Made by a program: the position numbers and the translations under genes. A DNA stretch of 56,388 nt, taken from contig JAFUZP010000016.1 of assembly GCA_017476545.1 (NCBI GenBank), positions 1 through 56,388 of the forward strand. Reading direction: 5' to 3'. Below the pieces are notes generated by a model. That model saw nothing but the letters and a program-made list of their open reading frames with translations. It made no database searches and was not told where the DNA came from. This document shows, piece by piece, positions 31,589 through 41,900 of this stretch (positions are counted from its first letter, which is position 1; each line of letters starts with the position of its first letter). The DNA is from Alloprevotella sp. (GTDB lineage: Bacteria; Bacteroidota; Bacteroidia; Bacteroidales; Bacteroidaceae).

Positions 31589-33013
31589 ATGGTATCATTT
31601 ACATTGAGTCTCCTGCTGCTCGTACTGGGCTATTTCCTCTACGGCCGTTTTGTGGAGCGCATCTTTGGTCCCGATGACCGCCAGACCCCGGCGCTGGCAA
31701 AGGCCGACGGCGTGGACTTCATGGTACTTCCGGGATGGAAGATTTTCATGATCCAGTTTCTGAACATTGCGGGTACAGGGCCTATCTTCGGAGCCATCAT
31801 GGGTGCGAAGTTCGGCCCTGCGGCCTATTTCTGGATTGTGCTGGGTTGCATCTTTGCGGGTGCGGTCCACGACTATTTCAGCGGCATGCTTTCCATGCGT
31901 CACGACGGAGCGAGTATGCCCGAGCTGGTGGGCACCTATCTGGGAAAGAAAGCTAAGACCCTGTTGTTGGCATTCAGCATCGTGGTGCTTCTGATGGTAG
32001 GGGCGGTGTTCGTGTACAGTCCCGCCATCATCCTCGGCGGGATGACAGGAGGTTCGCAGACGTCCATCATGCTTTGGATTGTGGTGATATTCGGCTACTA
32101 CGCCATGGCCACCATGCTCCCCATCGACAAGATTATCGGTCGCGTCTATCCGCTCTTCGCCTTTGCCTTGCTGTTCATGGCGGTTGCGCTGATGGTTGTG
32201 CTTTTCATCAAGTGGCCCTCTCTGCCCGAAGTGTGGGACATGGCAACTACAGAGAATCTGGCCAAGCAGCCCGTCATCCCCTGTCTTTTCATTACGATTG
32301 CCTGCGGAGCCATTAGTGGTTTCCATGCTACGCAGAGCCCGCTGATGGCTCGCTGCCTCGACTCAGAGCGCAAAGGGCGCCCCGTCTTTTACGGCGCGAT
32401 GATCACGGAGGGCGTAGTTGCTCTCATTTGGGCTACGGTCGCCAGTTGGTTCTTCTACGACGGCGGTGCTGCCGAGGTGGGTAGCACGATGGCGGCGCAG
32501 GCCCCCGAGGTGGTTACGGCCGTGAGCAACAACTGGCTCGGCGTGCTCGGTGGCATCCTGGCACTTCTGGGCGTTGTCGCAGCCCCCATCACCAGCGGCG
32601 ATACGGCGTTCCGCTCCGCACGTCTCATCGTGGCCGACTTCCTCCACTTCAACCAGCATCCCGTGCGCAACCGCCTGCTCGTCAGCCTGCCCCTCTTCGG
32701 CATCGCTGCCCTGCTGCTTTGGTTCAACATTGCCGATAAGGAGGGGTTCAATACCATCTGGGGCTACTTTGCCTGGAGTAATCAAACGTTGGCCTGCTTC
32801 ATGTTGTGGACGGCTACGGTCTATCTTTCGCGCCGCAAGGGGTATGCCTATCTCGTCATGCTGCTGCCGGCATTGTTCATGACAACCGTCTGCGTCACGT
32901 ACATCTGTATTGCCAAGATAGGCTTCGGCCTCAGTCCCGCCATTTCCTACGCCATCGGCGGCGCGGCCTTCCTCGTCAGCCTTATCTGGTTCCTCGTATA
33001 TAAAAGACACTAG
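31589..33013 (+). CDS. cstA: CstA-like carbon-starvation transporter
   Basis: A 474-residue inner-membrane protein of the CstA family, whose members import pyruvate and peptides and are induced under carbon limitation. The conserved motifs QFLNIAGTGPIFGAIMG and GAVHDYFSGMLSMRHDG near the N-terminus and PITSGDTAFRSARLI in the C-terminal half are diagnostic. It lacks the C-terminal part of E. coli CstA (~700 aa), consistent with the shorter form common in Bacteroidota. The upstream 36-nt repeat forms most of its leader. A PPC-domain gene follows after 33 nt. Confidence 0.93.
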   Translation: MVSFTLSLLLLVLGYFLYGRFVERIFGPDDRQTPALAKADGVDFMVLPGWKIFMIQFLNIAGTGPIFGAIMGAKFGPAAYFWIVLGCIFAGAVHDYFSGMLSMRHDGASMPELVGTYLGKKAKTLLLAFSIVVLLMVGAVFVYSPAIILGGMTGGSQTSIMLWIVVIFGYYAMATMLPIDKIIGRVYPLFAFALLFMAVALMVVLFIKWPSLPEVWDMATTENLAKQPVIPCLFITIACGAISGFHATQSPLMARCLDSERKGRPVFYGAMITEGVVALIWATVASWFFYDGGAAEVGSTMAAQAPEVVTAVSNNWLGVLGGILALLGVVAAPITSGDTAFRSARLIVADFLHFNQHPVRNRLLVSLPLFGIAALLLWFNIADKEGFNTIWGYFAWSNQTLACFMLWTATVYLSRRKGYAYLVMLLPALFMTTVCVTYICIAKIGFGLSPAISYAIGGAAFLVSLIWFLVYKRH

Positions 33014-33046
33014 AATAAATAATCAAAACGTGAAACTTGGGTGATC

Positions 33047-33484
33047 ATGGAATACAGAAAGATTGGCGATAACTACTATGTCCGTATGGACCGGGGGGAT
33101 GAAATAGTCAGCATCCTTCTGGGAATTTGCGAAAGGGAGTCCATACCATCTGCTGTTTTCTCCGGCATTGGTGGCTGTCAGCGTGCAGAGCTTCAAGTGT
33201 TCATCCCTGAGGCAGGCAGCTTTGAGACAGAGCGGTTAGAAGGAATGCTCGAGCTAGTATCGCTTAATGGTAACGTGGTTAGAGACGAAACCGGGCAGCT
33301 ATTCCACCATACCCATGCAATGTTTTCATTCAAAGAGGGCGGTCGGCATAGTATGGCTGGGGGACACCTGAAAGCTACAACGGTTCTCTATACTGCAGAA
33401 ATAGAGCTGCGTCCTACGATTGGTGGGGCTATTGGCAGGAAGTCTGACCCTGAGACGGGCACTGGATTCTGGAACTTCAAATGA
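33047..33484 (+). CDS. PPC/DUF296 domain protein
   Basis: A 145-residue single-domain protein of the PPC (plant and prokaryote conserved, DUF296) family. YYVRMDRGDEIVSILLGICE and ESIPSAVFSGIGGCQRAEL fit, as does the HTHAMFSF and AGGHLKATTVLYTAEIEL region with the conserved His residues. In plants this domain sits next to AT-hooks in DNA-binding proteins; free-standing bacterial forms are trimers of unknown role. I used the ATG at 33047; an in-frame GTG at 33041 is two codons earlier. Probably transcribed with the CstA-like gene. Confidence 0.88.
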   Translation: MEYRKIGDNYYVRMDRGDEIVSILLGICERESIPSAVFSGIGGCQRAELQVFIPEAGSFETERLEGMLELVSLNGNVVRDETGQLFHHTHAMFSFKEGGRHSMAGGHLKATTVLYTAEIELRPTIGGAIGRKSDPETGTGFWNFK

Positions 33485-33628
33485 GGAACTGGATAATAAT
33501 ACCCAAGAAAGCCCTGGCCGTCCGCGGCACAGTTCGTGTCAAGCTCCCTTCGCGCGCGTATATATAATAAAGGTGTTTCCGGCAGTCCGTTCTCCCTTTC
33601 CCCTTTGACCGTTTTACCGCCTCCCGGA

Positions 33629-33712
33629 GGGAGATAAGGGAACTGCCGCCGTTCCCTTATGGAACGAGCCTCGTTCCCTTATGGAACTCCCGCCGTTCCA
33701 TAAGCCTCCCCC
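33629..33712. repeat. 22-nt palindromic repeat array, class III (4 units)
   Basis: Unit starts at 33629, 33651, 33673 and 33695, exactly 22 nt apart. The central units read GTTCCCTTATGGAAC, a palindrome of GTTCC and GGAAC; the outer two are degenerate. The 395-bp gap that holds it (33485-33880) has otherwise only a run GCGTATATATAATAAA near 33553 and the third AAGCATTA repeat. Confidence 0.85.
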
Positions 33713-33829
33713 CGGAAGCCCCCTGTCAGGAGCAGGCCGCCCGCCGCCGCGTCCGCGCGGCAGTTTCCTGCTGGCACGCTTGCATTTTCCCCCGCCTTGC
33801 GTTATCTTAGCGGCCAATAGGGGGTGTAA

Positions 33830-33862
33830 CTTGAAATTATAGCGCAAGCATTACTATTAAAC
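33830..33862 (+). repeat. Diverged third copy of the GTTT...AAAC repeat
   Basis: CTTGAAATTATAGCGCAAGC then ATTACTATTAAAC. It shares TTGAAATTATAG, AAGCATTA and ATTAAA with copies 1 and 2. It ends 18 bases before the ATG at 33881, which favours a leader role over a CRISPR role. Confidence 0.55.
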
Positions 33863-33880
33863 CAGCAAAAGCTTATAACG

Positions 33881-34504
33881 ATGCGACAATTCCGATTACT
33901 CAACGCTTTGTGCAAAGCAACCGTCAGCGTTGTATTTGCATTATTCAGCCTCAGTGCTGCCAGCCAGGACATGATAGACCTGTCAAAGACGCCCGTCTTG
34001 TGCAACCAAACCCAAGTTTTTAAGCTCAAGGAAGTGCTGCCCGATGGATATGTATATTACTATGACAGCGACAACACCGAAATCGTGCTCACTCGCGCCG
34101 AAGGTAAAATAAACCGCTATACCTCGAAGTTTCCCAAGTCGCCTTACATTCATTCGTGCGACTATGTGGTAAAGAAGTTGGGCGAAACGGTGACAATGAT
34201 TGCCTGCTTGGAGCAGTATCAAGAGGAGAACCCCTACTATGTACTCTTCGCCGCCGATAGTCAGGAGGAGTACAGCAGCAAATGGCAACAGCGGGTTAGG
34301 GGAGGAGTCAGTCATTGCGACTGGCTTTTCAGCGTGCCTGTTGATGGAAGCTTCATTTACGAAATAGACATCGACCAACTCCGGCAGATGTCCTCACTAC
34401 TTGAGCAGAGCAAGCAACGCAACGATTTGGTAGAATTCAATATCAACCAGCTCAACATGGCTATCAGCTCTTTTGATGAGGGTGACGACTGCGAAGCCGA
34501 ATAG
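33881..34504 (+). CDS. Secreted protein of unknown function
   Basis: A 207-residue protein with a signal peptide (KATVSVVFALFSLSAASQ, cleavage near residue 29). The mature part is Tyr/Asp/Glu-rich with four Cys in the first 150 residues and an acidic tail ending FDEGDDCEAE. No domain is recognised. The gene is less GC-rich than its neighbours. A diverged AAGCATTA leader repeat precedes it, and a permease remnant follows directly. Confidence 0.75.
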   Translation: MRQFRLLNALCKATVSVVFALFSLSAASQDMIDLSKTPVLCNQTQVFKLKEVLPDGYVYYYDSDNTEIVLTRAEGKINRYTSKFPKSPYIHSCDYVVKKLGETVTMIACLEQYQEENPYYVLFAADSQEEYSSKWQQRVRGGVSHCDWLFSVPVDGSFIYEIDIDQLRQMSSLLEQSKQRNDLVEFNINQLNMAISSFDEGDDCEAE

Positions 34505-34535
34505 ATGGCGGTCAATTCTCGAATTGATGGAATAA

Positions 34536-34760
34536 GCAACGATACGGAAATACGCCGCCCGCCTCACACTGCGCTCATCGGGTCACAGCGTCCTACTCCC
34601 AGCTACGACGCTGTGGGGCGCGGACATCGCCCTGCTCTGCCACATTCTTTCGCAACTGCCCGGCGGGCGGGGCATACTCCCCATCAACGTGCTGCCCCCG
34701 CTCGTGGGCGTGCCCGCCGTTTTCCTCATCCTGTTACGGAGCCGGAAAGGAAATTTATGA
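34536..34760 (+). pseudogene. 3' remnant of a FecCD/BtuC-type ABC permease
   Basis: A 74-codon frame without a proper start translates to the C-terminal end of an iron-siderophore or cobalamin ABC permease: ARLTLRSSGHSVLLPATTLW, GADIALLCHIL, then LPINVLPPLVGVPAVFLILL and TGA. This matches the last ~70 residues of FecCD-family proteins, including the substrate-gate LLPA and the final helix. The remaining ~250 residues are missing. An in-frame TAA lies just upstream, next to a TTGATGGAATAAGCAACGA leader-like repeat, so deletion or recombination at that repeat is plausible. Confidence 0.6.
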
Positions 34761-34812
34761 GCTATAGCGGGGCGGGAAAGATGGCAAGGCGCCCAGGCTG
34801 CCATTTACGTGA

Positions 34813-34886
34813 CCCTATGGTCAGTTCTCCGTATCCCTATGGATAGTTTTCCCTAACCCTATGGATAGTTTTCCGCAACCCTCGGG
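34813..34886. repeat. 22-nt palindromic repeat array, class I (4 units)
   Basis: CCCTA/CCCTC cores start at 34813, 34835, 34857 and 34879, exactly 22 nt apart. Core type is mainly CCCTATGG. It lies in the non-coding gap between the permease remnant and the promoter at 35000. No gene is seen between 34761 and 35085. Confidence 0.9.
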
Positions 34887-34999
34887 GTAAGATTTCATCC
34901 TGCTCCGCGCATTCCGCGCCTTCCCTACCACCCGCCGCACTCCCCGCACCGCCACGAATTCCTCCTCCCCGCGCACCACGAAAAAAGAGCGGCGAACGC

Positions 35000-35030
35000 T
35001 TTGCGCTTCGCGGGATTTTACATAATTTTG
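35000..35030 (+). promoter_or_regulatory. Strong promoter before a 49-codon ORF
   Basis: TTTG at 35000-35003, 19-nt spacer, TAATTTTG at 35023-35030. The predicted start is near 35037, about 49 nt before the ATG at 35086. Confidence 0.75.
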
Positions 35031-35085
35031 CCGCAAAATAAGGGCTGACGGCGTACATACCGCCCGCTTATACCATAAAAACGAC

Positions 35086-35235
35086 ATGATTATGCCCTTA
35101 GTTATTTTCTTTCAGACGCACGCATACCTCGTGGAGCATCTGCGCACAAGTGTCAGGCGGTCGCTGGTGGATACCATCGGCGCGGACTGCCGTATAATCT
35201 GTATCCGGGAACCGAGAGGCGCACCTCTTTCCTGA
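35086..35235 (+). CDS. Possible 49-aa small protein
   Basis: ATG to TGA, 49 codons: MIMPLVIFFQTHAYLVEHLR, then RTSVRRSLVDTIGADCRIIC and a short tail. It stands behind a consensus promoter. It could be a genuine small protein or the 5' stub of a decayed gene, since another short frame follows out of phase before the ATG at 35364. I recognise no family. Confidence 0.35.
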   Translation: MIMPLVIFFQTHAYLVEHLRTSVRRSLVDTIGADCRIICIREPRGAPLS

Positions 35236-35363
35236 TGCAGTACGCGAAAGGGCATTTCGACCCGTAGCAGCACCAGTGCCTGCTGGTAAGCATGAACAAT
35301 TTTTACTTCCAGGGGCGTGGTCTTGTGGACTTCGCCTTTGGACTTGATGAAATAAGCAACGAC

Positions 35364-35924
35364 ATGAAAACAAGATTCAAGAAAGGCGCCAAGATTTTCG
35401 ACATTGGCATTACCGCCGTGGCCGGCATGGTATCGGTGGGTGTCATGCTCTACGCCGTAGGCCACTTCGGACTGCGCGAGGCGTGGCCCGAACTGGTGCT
35501 CAACCTGTTCTACGTGGCCTGTCTGGTCATGATCGGGATGTACTTCTTTGACCGACTCGACAGCAAGCGGTTCAACTACTGGTGCTCCCTCTCCGTGGGC
35601 GTGACGGTGCTGCTGCGCGACATACTCTTCGCGCCGCCACTGGCCAACTACGCCCTCCACCTGTCGTGCCTCACGCTGTCGGTGCTGCTGCTCTGCATGC
35701 TCACCTTCTTCTATGCCCGCAAGGACTGGCGCAGTTACACCAAGCGCAACCTCTGGGCCATCTGCATTGTTGACATGCTCATTGCCGCACTTTACAACTA
35801 CGACATCTACATTGAGCCTTTCAGCGAATACACCAACTATCTGCTCACCGAGATTTGGATTCGTCCTACGATTAGCTACGGCCTCGTGGCCTGTTTCGTG
35901 ACAGAAAGCAAGGCGGGAAAATAA
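35364..35924 (+). CDS. Integral membrane protein, unknown
   Basis: A 186-residue protein with about five or six hydrophobic segments (AVAGMVSVGVMLYAVG; LNLFYVACLVMIGMYFF; LSVGVTVLLRDILF; LSCLTLSVLLLCMLTFF; LWAICIVDMLIAAL). The N-terminus is basic (MKTRFKKGAK). I selected the ATG at 35364 because it follows an A-rich leader TTGATGAAATAAGCAACGAC; a longer frame from 35292 adds 24 residues of unlikely sequence. It lies 43 nt before the giant surface protein and may be co-transcribed with it. Confidence 0.7.
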   Translation: MKTRFKKGAKIFDIGITAVAGMVSVGVMLYAVGHFGLREAWPELVLNLFYVACLVMIGMYFFDRLDSKRFNYWCSLSVGVTVLLRDILFAPPLANYALHLSCLTLSVLLLCMLTFFYARKDWRSYTKRNLWAICIVDMLIAALYNYDIYIEPFSEYTNYLLTEIWIRPTISYGLVACFVTESKAGK

Positions 35925-35967
35925 CAGCGGTAAACACCATACAAAATAATAACAAATAATTATTATT

Positions 35968-38900
35968 ATGAGAAACAGTATTAACATCCTGCGAGGTGGG
36001 GCGTTGCAGACAATGCTGCTGACGGCGCTCCTGGCCTGGCTGCTGCCACAGAGGGCGGCGGCTGAAGAGTATCTGCACGACCCAGACCACTACTCGGTGT
36101 CGCTGGGCGGTACGAACATCGTGTACTTCACGGCGCCGGTCTACGACCAGAAGAACGTGGACCAGTGGATTTCGAGTGGTAAACTGTATTGTCAGCCTGA
36201 GGGCGAGTCGAAGTTCCAGGTCCTCTACTGGGAGTCGTCGAAGAACATCGCCTCTAGTGCCACGGAGGTGAGCACTTACTTCAGCACGACGGCGGGAGGT
36301 TTCTTCGACATCACGAAGGGCAACACGACCAGCACCTTCCGGCTGACGAAGGACAACACCAGTTGGATTTACATCAAGCGCAACAGCGACGGCTATTCCT
36401 TTTCCTATGAGGCGGAGTGGGTGGTGCCCTACAACCTGCTGGGCAAGAAATTGACGTTCACCTGGGAGGTAAAGCGCGACGGCAACTCACCCTGGACGGA
36501 GACGACGGTCAGTGGCCTGAAAACGGCCACCATAAACATGCCGGCGGCCAGCGCCAAGTTGACGCCGTTCGTCTCCACCCCGATGATGGACCCGAACAGC
36601 CCGGGCAAACTGCAACTGCCGTGGTTCCTGGCCTCGGACAGCATCACCAAGGTGTGGTACGAGTACACCGACGCTACGGGCACGTACCACAAGGAGGACC
36701 TTACCGGCATGAACAACGGCATCATCACGCTTGATGCCAACGTGCCCCACAAGGGCCTGCGCGTCATCTGCAACTACAAGCAGCAGGGCGACAAGGGCTC
36801 CTACGAGATTGAGGGCGTGGCCTCGTCGGCGCAGAACGTGCCGCTGATTCACGCCCCGGTGGGCCTGGTGGCGCGGCCTTTGGACGACCGCACGCCGAAG
36901 GTGGAACTGACGTGGAGCGTGCCCTATCCGGACGCTGAGGACCTGACGCCCACCGACTTCTTCGAGATACAGCGCTCGCTGACGGGCAAGGAGGAGGATT
37001 TCAAGACCATCAGTTCCTCAACGTTCTACGCCCAGGTGGACCATAAGACCAAATACGCCTACGTGGACAGCACGCTCTTGGAGGCCATCCAGACAGACAT
37101 GCTTGTGAACGGCGGCACGCTGGACCACCTGACCTACCGCGTGCGCCGCGCCATCACCCAGAACTGGGGCTGGGGCGCCAGCAACAACTGTGCCGCCACG
37201 GCTTCGTGCGTGATGGACAACCTGCACTTGCTGCGCATCAAGGACTACTCTGCCAAGTGGGAAGACGAGGATGCCTATACCGTGCGTGTGTCGTGGCAGT
37301 ATGCCGACGACCACGGCGCCGTGTGGGACGACCGCGCCAAGATGGTGCTGCGCGTCATCTCGAAGAACCGCGAGGGCGCCATGGTGGACAGCCTGGTCTA
37401 TACCATCGACGACGAGACGGAGCGCGCACAGCGCTACAAAGATGTCAACCTGCCGCGCTCGTGCGTGTACTATGATATAGATATGTATGTGGAGCGCGGC
37501 ACATCGCCCATCAACCAGTTGGAGGATGTGACGGAATACTACGTTCCCATCCGCAGTGCTTCTGACTGGCACAAATTTGCCGTCATGATTAATCAGGCTA
37601 CAAATACGAAGGACATCAACGCCCGCCTCTATGCTGACATCACGACGAGTGAGCATGTGGGTGTAACCGAAGGCGCTTACTATCGTGGTGTGTTCGACGG
37701 CAACGGCCATACGCTGACTTTCACCAAGTCGGACTGGACGGAGCAATACATGGCTCCCTTCCGCTATGTTGGCAACGCCACCATCAAGAACCTGCACGTG
37801 GCTGGAAGCATCCAGACCACGGGACAATATGCGGGCGGTCTGATAGCATACATACTCAATGGCAACAATGTCACTATTGAGAACTGTCGCTCGTCGATGA
37901 CCATCAACAGTACGAACTATACCAACGGCGGCTTCGTTTCCCGTCTGGGCGACAAAGCGACGGTTGCGATACGCAGCTGTAAGTTCGACGGCGCTTTCGA
38001 GGGAGCCGAGAGCCACCACAACGGCGGCTTCATAGGCTATTGCCAGGACAAGAGTACGGCCATCATCGACAACTGTCTCTTTGCCCCCGACCATATTGAT
38101 ACCAAAGCAGACGCATGTGACACATGGGCACGCGGCGGCGACTTCACGCTGTCGCTCATCAACAGTTATGCCACCCGTGATTATTCACCGTTGGTCATCA
38201 TCCGTACTGCCGCCGACTGGACTTCGTTCAGGGATTTGGTGAAGGATGCCAAGGGTCAGTATGATGTGAATGCCATCCTCGCTGCCGACGTTAATGCTGG
38301 TTCCATCATGGTTGGCTGGGAAACAGAATACTACTATCGCGGCACCTTCGACGGCAACGGCCACACGCTGACCTTCGACGTGCCAGATCATGGTGTAGAG
38401 TTCCTCGCTCCCTTCAAGTTTGTAGGCAATGCCACCATCAAGAACCTGCATACGGCGGGCACCATCAAGTCTAGCAAACGCTACGTATCAGGTCTCGTTG
38501 GTTGGACCATAGAGGGATCTACGATCAATATTGAGAACTGCCAATCATCGGTTACCCTTAATTGTTCTGTTGATAATAACGAAGGTTGCCTTGGCGGAAT
38601 TATCGGACGGTTAAGTGCTGCCAATGTGACCATCCGCAACACGAAGTTCGACGGTAGTTTTGACGGAGATAAATGCGATAGGAATGCTGGCTTCGTGGCA
38701 TGGGTTGCCCGTGGCAGTAATTTAGTCATCGAGAACTGTCTATTCAATCCCAATCACATCACTACCAAGTTGGATGGCTGTGAAACATGGGGCCGTTTAG
38801 ATACCGAAAATGTCAAGTGTTCAATCACCAACTGCTATGCCACCAATGAGTTCTGCCACATTATCAACAACGCCAATGACTGGGAAACATTCCGGACGGC

Positions 38901-41900
38901 ACTGAAAAACCGCGGCACGAAGGCCGTGAATGCCATACTGAATGCCGACTTCACAATAAGTAATTCTGCAGAGGACTTCAAGGGCACTTTCGATGGCAAC
39001 GGCCATACGATAAACCTCAGCAGTGGCCCCATGTTCACTTCTGCCAGTGACTACACCATCAAGAACCTGCACCTCACGGGCGGTATCGGGGGCGGCAATT
39101 ACTTTGGCCCACTCGTGAAGGACAGTTATAACGGCAATATCCAGAGTAGTTGGGTATCGGTCGGTATCCATTGTAACGATCTGTCTGCCGGCGGCTTCAT
39201 CGGCCACGGACATGATACTGATCACACCATCAACAACTGTCTGTTCGACGGTGCCATTAGTGCCGGAAACGATGGAACAGTCGAGGGGTACTCCTACATT
39301 GGAGCATTCATGGGCTGGGCAGGCGATATTGGCTTTACTACGATAACCAACTGCTTAGACGACGGAAAATATTACTACGTGGACGCCAGAGCACTCGGTT
39401 GGGAGGGCAGAAATCGTATTGGTAATAACGGCGTCAGCGATAATAACTATTCCTACGGATCAGGGAGCGACTGGCCCGATGTCACTACCTCTGGCATCAC
39501 GCATGACAATGCGAACGAGGTGGCCAGTAAACTGGGCGACGGTTGGTATGCGGAAAACAACAATGCACTGCCCAAGATGGCCAGACGCGACGTGTGGGAC
39601 AACGTAGGCTCGCTGTCGGCCAGCGATTTGGCCTCGAACCTGGGCACCAGTTGGCAGGTGGACGGCGACAAGGTGGTGCCCGTGATGAGCAGCAGCATGA
39701 TTGGCGCCTCGGCTGAGGATTTGGCACAGTACTTCACCAGCGGCTGGACGCTGGATGGCTCTGACCTCAATCCTACCACGACCACGGTGGAATACCGCGA
39801 GTACGCCGCCGTGAACGACCCGAACCTGAAGGGCGTGTTCTACCACAAGAACACGGGCACGATAGAGCCGGAACTACTGACGCAGACGCGCCAGAGCAGC
39901 GTGCTGCTGTCGTGGAGCACCGACCGCAAGCCCATCGACTACTTCCAAGTAATGCGCCGCGTGAAGGGGCAGGGCGACGACCAGTGGACGGAAGTGGCCT
40001 CGTTCCTGACCGACCTGAGTTACGAGGACACGAGCGTGTCTCCGCTGATTACGTATGAATATAAGGTGGTAGCCGTGAACGACTGCGAAGGCCGCACCGA
40101 GACCGAGACCAGCGTGGCCGTGGGCGAGTGTAAGCACACCGGCCGCGTGGAGGGCTACGTGCGCTTCAACGACGGCACAGGCGCACCCGGCGTCAGCGTG
40201 ATTGTTACCTATAATGATAATACGGTGGCCACCGTTGAGACCGACGAAAGCGGCTACTTCGAGGTGGACGAACTGTCGTACCAGAACGGCACGACGGTGG
40301 ACTACACCGTAGGCCCCGTCGGGAGCGGCATCAGCATCCAGCCCATGGCCGTTACCTTCGACGCCACGAGCAACAACGAGACGCTGCGCGAGTTCACCAT
40401 CACCAACGGCCGCCGCTTCTCGGGCTACGTCATGTACGACGGCACGAGCATCCCCGTGAAGGGTGTGAACTTCCTCGTAGATGGCAACCGCATCCACAAC
40501 GCGCAGGGCAAGTACGTGGAGACCGACTACGACGGCTCTTTCTCGTTCCGCGTGCTCGACGGCCAGCACACCATCCAGGCTGTGATGGACAAGCACGTCT
40601 TCACGAACGACGGCTGGTATAAGAACAGCCAGAAGCAGAACATCACCGCCGACATTGCCGGCATCTACTTCTACGACGCCACGAAGGTGACCCTGACGGG
40701 CCGCGTCGTGGGCGGCGACGACCAGGGCCAGAAACCGCTGATGAACAACCTCTCGACCAACAACCTGGGCGACTCGCTGACCATGGTGCTCACACTGGAG
40801 GGCGACAACACGTCGTGGCTCGTCTATGACAACCAGCACCCCAACCGCCGCGAGCGCGAGGAGGTGGTGAGCCACCCCGTGAAGGGCGACAAGCACTACA
40901 CATCAGTGAAGACGGAGCGCAAGCGCATGACCGTGTGGCCCGACGCGACGACGGGCGAGTACACGCTGCAGTTGCCGCCCGTGCGCTGGAAGGTGCAGCA
41001 GGTCTATTGCGCCGGCTACCCCACGCTGTTCCAGGAGGGACAGGTGAGCGAAGTCATCGACCTGACCAACGCGCTTGACACGCTGAAGGTGGCCTACGGC
41101 GGCATCTACTACGACGCTGACGAGGAGCGCGTGGAGAACCCCACGGCCAAGTATCACGCCGTGTATAACCGCATTTACCACAGCCCCGTGGAAGTGACCT
41201 ACAAGCAGGTGGGCTACGACTCGTTCGACTACTTCGGCGACAAGACCTACGCCTCCAGCGAACTGACGGGCGAGACGGTGCAGGTGCCGCTGGTGTACAG
41301 CGTGCGCAAGCCCAACTGGCCCGCCAACCGCAAGGACTCGCTCGTGGCCGTCTATACGCTGGGCCACCCCGTGTTCAGCATCGAACGCAAGTACTACATC
41401 CAGTTGCAGGTGGCCGAGCGCTATCTGTACAACAACGACCCGCTGAGCCGCGTGGACCTGGTGCCCCTGAAGGGCGGCATGGCCTACATGCACAACGGCA
41501 TGAGTGCGCTGTCGTTCGACGACGCGAACAGCATCCGCGAGCCGCACCCGCTGGACAGCCTGGGACAGTGCGTCTTCACCGTGAAGGCCGACCAGATGTC
41601 GAACATGAGCAACTGCCTGCGCACGGTGACCTTCACCGTGGAGCGTGACAGCACCTTCATCCAGGCCGAACCGCTGCAGGCCTACGTGATGAACATGTTC
41701 CCCGTGGGTGCCGGACAGGACATCATGACCGAGGGTGCGCCCATCCTCTACGACATCCTGCGCGACCCGCCAGGAGCCTACAGTACCAACACACTCGCCA
41801 AGGGTGCTACCATCAACTATTCGTACATGATGAACCTGTCGCTGGCAGCGGGACTCTTCGCGAACTTAAAGGTAGGTGACAAACTGGAGACCGTGACAGC

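Noticed and set aside
34505-34846. 113-codon plus-strand frame after the secreted protein
   Set aside because: It is a shifted frame over the permease remnant; the recognisable FecCD sequence is in the frame 34536-34760, and this frame shows Arg/Pro-rich nonsense.
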